A stretch of DNA of 64,000 nucleotides, taken from assembly GCF_036038375.1 (NCBI RefSeq), contig NZ_CP107935.1:930001-994000 (forward strand), read 5' to 3'. Positions 61,506-64,000 of the stretch are shown piece by piece (positions within the stretch are counted from its first letter, which is position 1; each line of letters opens with the position of its first letter). The position numbers and the translations under genes were made by a program. The notes below the pieces were generated by a model. The model did no database searches. It saw only the letters and a list, made by a program, of their open reading frames with translations, and had not been told where the DNA came from. Source of the DNA: Streptomyces sp. NBC_00414. GTDB taxonomy: Bacteria; Actinomycetota; Actinomycetes; Streptomycetales; Streptomycetaceae.

Positions 61506-63646
61506 GACCGCACCTCCACCACGGCCACCACGGGCTCGTCGGCCGCGCGGTCCCGCATCTCGCTGCGGGCCAGGGCGAGCAGCGGCTGCGGGTCGAGGAC
61601 TCCGGAGAGGTCGGCGATACGGGAGCCGAGGAGGAGCCGCAACGCGGGGGCCCGGACTCCGCCGTCACCGTACGACGTCGCCTCGCGGACGAGGTTGCTG
61701 AGCAGTTCGGGCGCGGCGCCCACGGTGGTGGCGGCCACCTGTGCGTCGGAGGCGTGCAGGCGTACGACACCGTCGGCGTCCACGACGCGCACGGGGTGCC
61801 GGGAAGCCCGCAGCCGGCGGCGCACCTCGGTGCCGTAGACCGTGTGGGCGGGTGTGCCGGCGAGGACGCGGACCCGGTCAGGGTCGGTCTTGAGGCTGGC
61901 GGCCGCCGCGGCGAGGCGTTCGGTGTCGTCGGCACTGTGCGAGCGGTCCTGGGTACGCAGTTCGGTGGCGCCGGTGGCGATGGCGCGGACGGTGCTGGTC
62001 TGCGGGTCGACGGTCACCTCGACCTCGACTCCGTCGGCGGCGGCGCCCTGGGCGACGACGGCCCGCTCGGCCTCGGCGCGTACGGCGAGGATCTGTTCCT
62101 GGGTGGCGCCGGGGATGATCCGCTCGACCTGCTCGCGCACCAGGGCCAGGGCCACGCCGATCGGGCTGATGACCTCGTTGTTGCGGGCGATCCTGCCCTC
62201 CATGCCGGTGAGGGCCGCGAGGTGCGGGGTGACGGTGGCGGCTCCTCCCCCGCCGCCGACGAGGACCGCGGTGTCGGCGTCGAGGCGGTAGTCGCGCACG
62301 ATCCTGTCCACCACCGACTTCACCTGCTCGGCGCCCGCGTCGAGGATGCGGGCCGCGGCCGTGGGCACGTCCACGCCCATCGCGGCGGCGAGCGGGGCGA
62401 TCGCGGCCCGTGCCACCTGCTGGTCGCAGTGCGCGAAGTCGCCCTCGGGGACACGGCCGAGCGCGTTGGCGGCGCAGGTCATGGTGATGGCGTACCGGCC
62501 GCCCGCCGCGTCCAGGACGGCGTGGTCGGCCGGGTCGTCGGGCATCGGACGCACGGTGGCCAGGGTGGCGTCGCGCAGGTCGGCCGGATCGGCGAAGCAG
62601 GCGTAGGGCAGTCCCGCGATGTGGGCGCTGCGCGGTCCGACGGCCGTGACACGGGCCTGGTCGCCCCGGGTCAGGTCGACGCGGACCATCGAGCCGCCGC
62701 CGACACCGACGGTGCGGACGTCGAGTGCGTTGAGGTAGGAGCTCCTGCCGAGCATGGTGGCGTGCCGGACGGCGACCTTGCCGCGGCGGATGACGCTGAT
62801 GTCGGTGGAGGTGCCGCCGGTTTCGAGGAAGACCCCCTCGCTGATCCGCTCCTGCATCAGGGCGCCGGCGACTCCGGCCGCCGGGCCCGAAAGGACGGTC
62901 AGCAGCGGCCGTCGGCGCATCTCGTCGAGCGCCATGACACCACCGTCGCAGCGCATGACCATGAGCGGCGCGGTGATGCCCGCCTTGGTGATGGACGCGT
63001 CGACGAGGTCGGCGGTGGCGAGCATCCGCGGCAGGATGGCCGCGTTGACGACGGCGGTACGGGTCCGCTTGTGCAGTCCGTACAGCGAGGTGATCTCGTG
63101 CGCGGCCGTCATCGGGAGCCCGGCGGGGCGGGCGGCCTCCAGTACCGACTGCTCGCCTTCCGGGCGGTCCACGGCGAACGGCTCGGTGGCTACGAGGACT
63201 TCGGCTCCGGCCGCCGTGACCTGCTCGACCGCGGCGCGTACGGCACTGGCGTCGTCCGGGTCGGGCACGTGGGCGTAGGCGAGCGGAAGCCGTTTGCCGG
63301 GGGCGAGTTCGAGTCGGCCGAGGGCCGCGAGCCGGCGGGTGAGGACGGCGCCTGGCCCGCTGCCGATGCCGATCAGGCCGACGGTGGCGACGTCGCCCTC
63401 CAGCAGGGCGTTGGTGGCCTGGGTGGTGCCGTGCGCCAGGAACGCGACGTCGGCGGGGTCGCGGCCGACCTGCTGGAGCAGTCGGTCCAGCGCCTCGACG
63501 ATGCCGTGGGCGACACCGTCCTCGTGATGGTGGCTGGTGGGGACCTTGACCTGTCCCAGCAAGCTCAGTGTGGTGGCGTTCACGGCCACGGCGTCGGTGA
63601 AGGTTCCGCCGACGTCGATGCCGACGCGAATTCTGTGGGTGGTCAT
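61502..63646 (-). CDS. Hydantoinase/oxoprolinase family protein (HyuA-like)
   Basis: The 714-residue ATP-dependent ring-opening enzyme has the actin-like phosphate loops: VGIDVGGTFTDAVAV at the start, LAHGTTQATNALLEGDVATVGLIG and FLETGGTSTDISVIRRG. It also has LVGGGGGAATVTPHLAAL. Proteins of this family open hydantoin or 5-oxoproline rings. The usual HyuB partner (beta subunit) gene is missing here, as in some stand-alone relatives. AGGAGG lies nine bases before the ATG. It is the second gene of the minus-strand operon and is translated into the HExxH gene. Confidence 0.9.
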   Translation of the reverse strand: MTTHRIRVGIDVGGTFTDAVAVNATTLSLLGQVKVPTSHHHEDGVAHGIVEALDRLLQQVGRDPADVAFLAHGTTQATNALLEGDVATVGLIGIGSGPGAVLTRRLAALGRLELAPGKRLPLAYAHVPDPDDASAVRAAVEQVTAAGAEVLVATEPFAVDRPEGEQSVLEAARPAGLPMTAAHEITSLYGLHKRTRTAVVNAAILPRMLATADLVDASITKAGITAPLMVMRCDGGVMALDEMRRRPLLTVLSGPAAGVAGALMQERISEGVFLETGGTSTDISVIRRGKVAVRHATMLGRSSYLNALDVRTVGVGGGSMVRVDLTRGDQARVTAVGPRSAHIAGLPYACFADPADLRDATLATVRPMPDDPADHAVLDAAGGRYAITMTCAANALGRVPEGDFAHCDQQVARAAIAPLAAAMGVDVPTAAARILDAGAEQVKSVVDRIVRDYRLDADTAVLVGGGGGAATVTPHLAALTGMEGRIARNNEVISPIGVALALVREQVERIIPGATQEQILAVRAEAERAVVAQGAAADGVEVEVTVDPQTSTVRAIATGATELRTQDRSHSADDTERLAAAAASLKTDPDRVRVLAGTPAHTVYGTEVRRRLRASRHPVRVVDADGVVRLHASDAQVAATTVGAAPELLSNLVREATSYGDGGVRAPALRLLLGSRIADLSGVLDPQPLLALARSEMRDRAADEPVVAVVEVRS

Positions 63647-63776
63647 GTCTGGGCACCTCCTTGTGCTCTGTCAGTCATGCGCGGCGCCGGCCGGGCGGAC
63701 AGACCGGCTGGTTCAGCAGCCGGTCCGCCCGGAGCGGGCACGCGGTACGGCGACCGGGGCCGCCGTGTGCACCGTT

Positions 63777-63861
63777 GTTCAGTGACCCCGTGGGTTCAGT
63801 GACCCCGTGGGTCCGATGTCTCCATGAGTCCGATGTCCCCGTGGGTTCAGTAGCCCCGTAC
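63777..63861. repeat. 17-base tandem repeat before the hydantoinase gene
   Basis: Five adjacent units (GTTCAGTGACCCCGTGG, twice identical; then GTCCGATGTCTCCATGA, GTCCGATGTCCCCGTGG and a partial fifth) occupy the gap between the FAD oxidoreductase stop and the hydantoinase. The last copy contains the stop codon of the oxidoreductase. The period is not a multiple of three, so the array is probably not translated. Confidence 0.88.
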
Positions 63862-64000
63862 GTCGGGCCAGTGGCGCTGCACTCCGGCACGGTCGAGCCC
63901 GCGTGCGAACTCCTCGAACCGCTTGTCCTCGGCCTGGACCTGGTGGGGTTCGACGTCCTCGGCCAGACAGTGGGCGGCCAGGGCGCCCGCGACCTCGCCG
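63847..64000 (-). CDS. FAD-dependent oxidoreductase, C-terminal 50 residues only
   Basis: The frame enters from the right edge and ends with GEVAGALAAHCLAEDVEPHQVQAEDKRFEEFARGLDRAGVQRHWPDVRGY. The GE(V/A)AG-ALAA segment followed by a helical tail is the usual C-terminus of FAD-binding oxidoreductases of the FAD_oxidored/FixC-like type. Most of the gene, including the flavin motif, is outside the window. It is the first visible gene of the operon with the hydantoinase. Confidence 0.6.
   Translation of the reverse strand, partial: GEVAGALAAHCLAEDVEPHQVQAEDKRFEEFARGLDRAGVQRHWPDVRGY

Overview
The window is about 64 kb of very GC-rich DNA with dense, short-spaced genes, many GTG starts, and families typical of Streptomyces or a close relative: secreted glycosidases and an RNase, HxlR/TetR/LacI/GlxA/ANTAR regulators, methylmalonyl-CoA mutase and aerobic cobalamin genes. 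I see no prophage, insertion sequence, CRISPR array or rRNA. One tRNA gene, the initiator tRNA-fMet, is present.

Layout. 1-2973: an ankyrin protein cut by the left edge, a small conserved protein, and a DHA2-type MFS exporter divergent from an HxlR regulator. 3172-4036: tRNA-fMet with its terminator, then a gene-free stretch holding five consecutive hairpins. 4037-9539: an RBBP9-type hydrolase, an isochorismatase-like hydrolase, a GlxA/AraC regulator, a six-repeat winged-helix protein beside an STM4015-type protein, and an ANTAR regulator. 9589-14593: a HAD hydrolase, a TetR regulator with a three-copy operator beside a TetX-like FAD monooxygenase, an ADP-ribosylglycohydrolase with a repeat tail, and a secreted guanyl RNase. 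14813-19787: mutA-mutB-meaB, overlapping genes for the B12-dependent methylmalonyl-CoA branch. 20843-22939: a HEAT-repeat gene broken by one in-frame TGA. 23729-24370: sodF behind a Nur-like box.

24533-36132 is a cobalamin corrin-ring cluster: cobN under a B12 riboswitch, cobG, cobH, cobIJ, cobK, cbiD, cobM and cobL. It makes the cofactor that MutAB, 10 kb away, consumes. 36434-41330: an enoyl-CoA hydratase, then a response regulator, a histidine kinase and a secreted GH9 enzyme joined by ATGA overlaps.

42601-50216 is an arabinan or arabino-oligosaccharide locus: a LacI repressor, an ABC importer (binding protein and two permeases, no ATPase), a GH51 arabinofuranosidase and a secreted GH93-like propeller, with three CAACGTTG operators in the divergent promoter region. 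50363-53965: a cytochrome P450 and an exported L-amino-acid-oxidase-like flavoenzyme. 54046-56288: an MFS/TetR pair with palindromic operators. 56348-59494: a lipoprotein, a GH64 beta-1,3-glucanase behind a CebR-like palindrome, and a secreted beta-propeller. 59571-64000: a minus-strand operon of an FAD oxidoreductase (cut by the right edge), a hydantoinase/oxoprolinase, an unrecognised HExxH protein and a permease.

Two themes recur. Several regulators have clearly visible operator arrays in their promoter regions. Short tandem repeats whose period is a multiple of three also sit inside or at the ends of otherwise conserved proteins, with others in intergenic DNA. All product names come from reading translated sequences; no database search was run.
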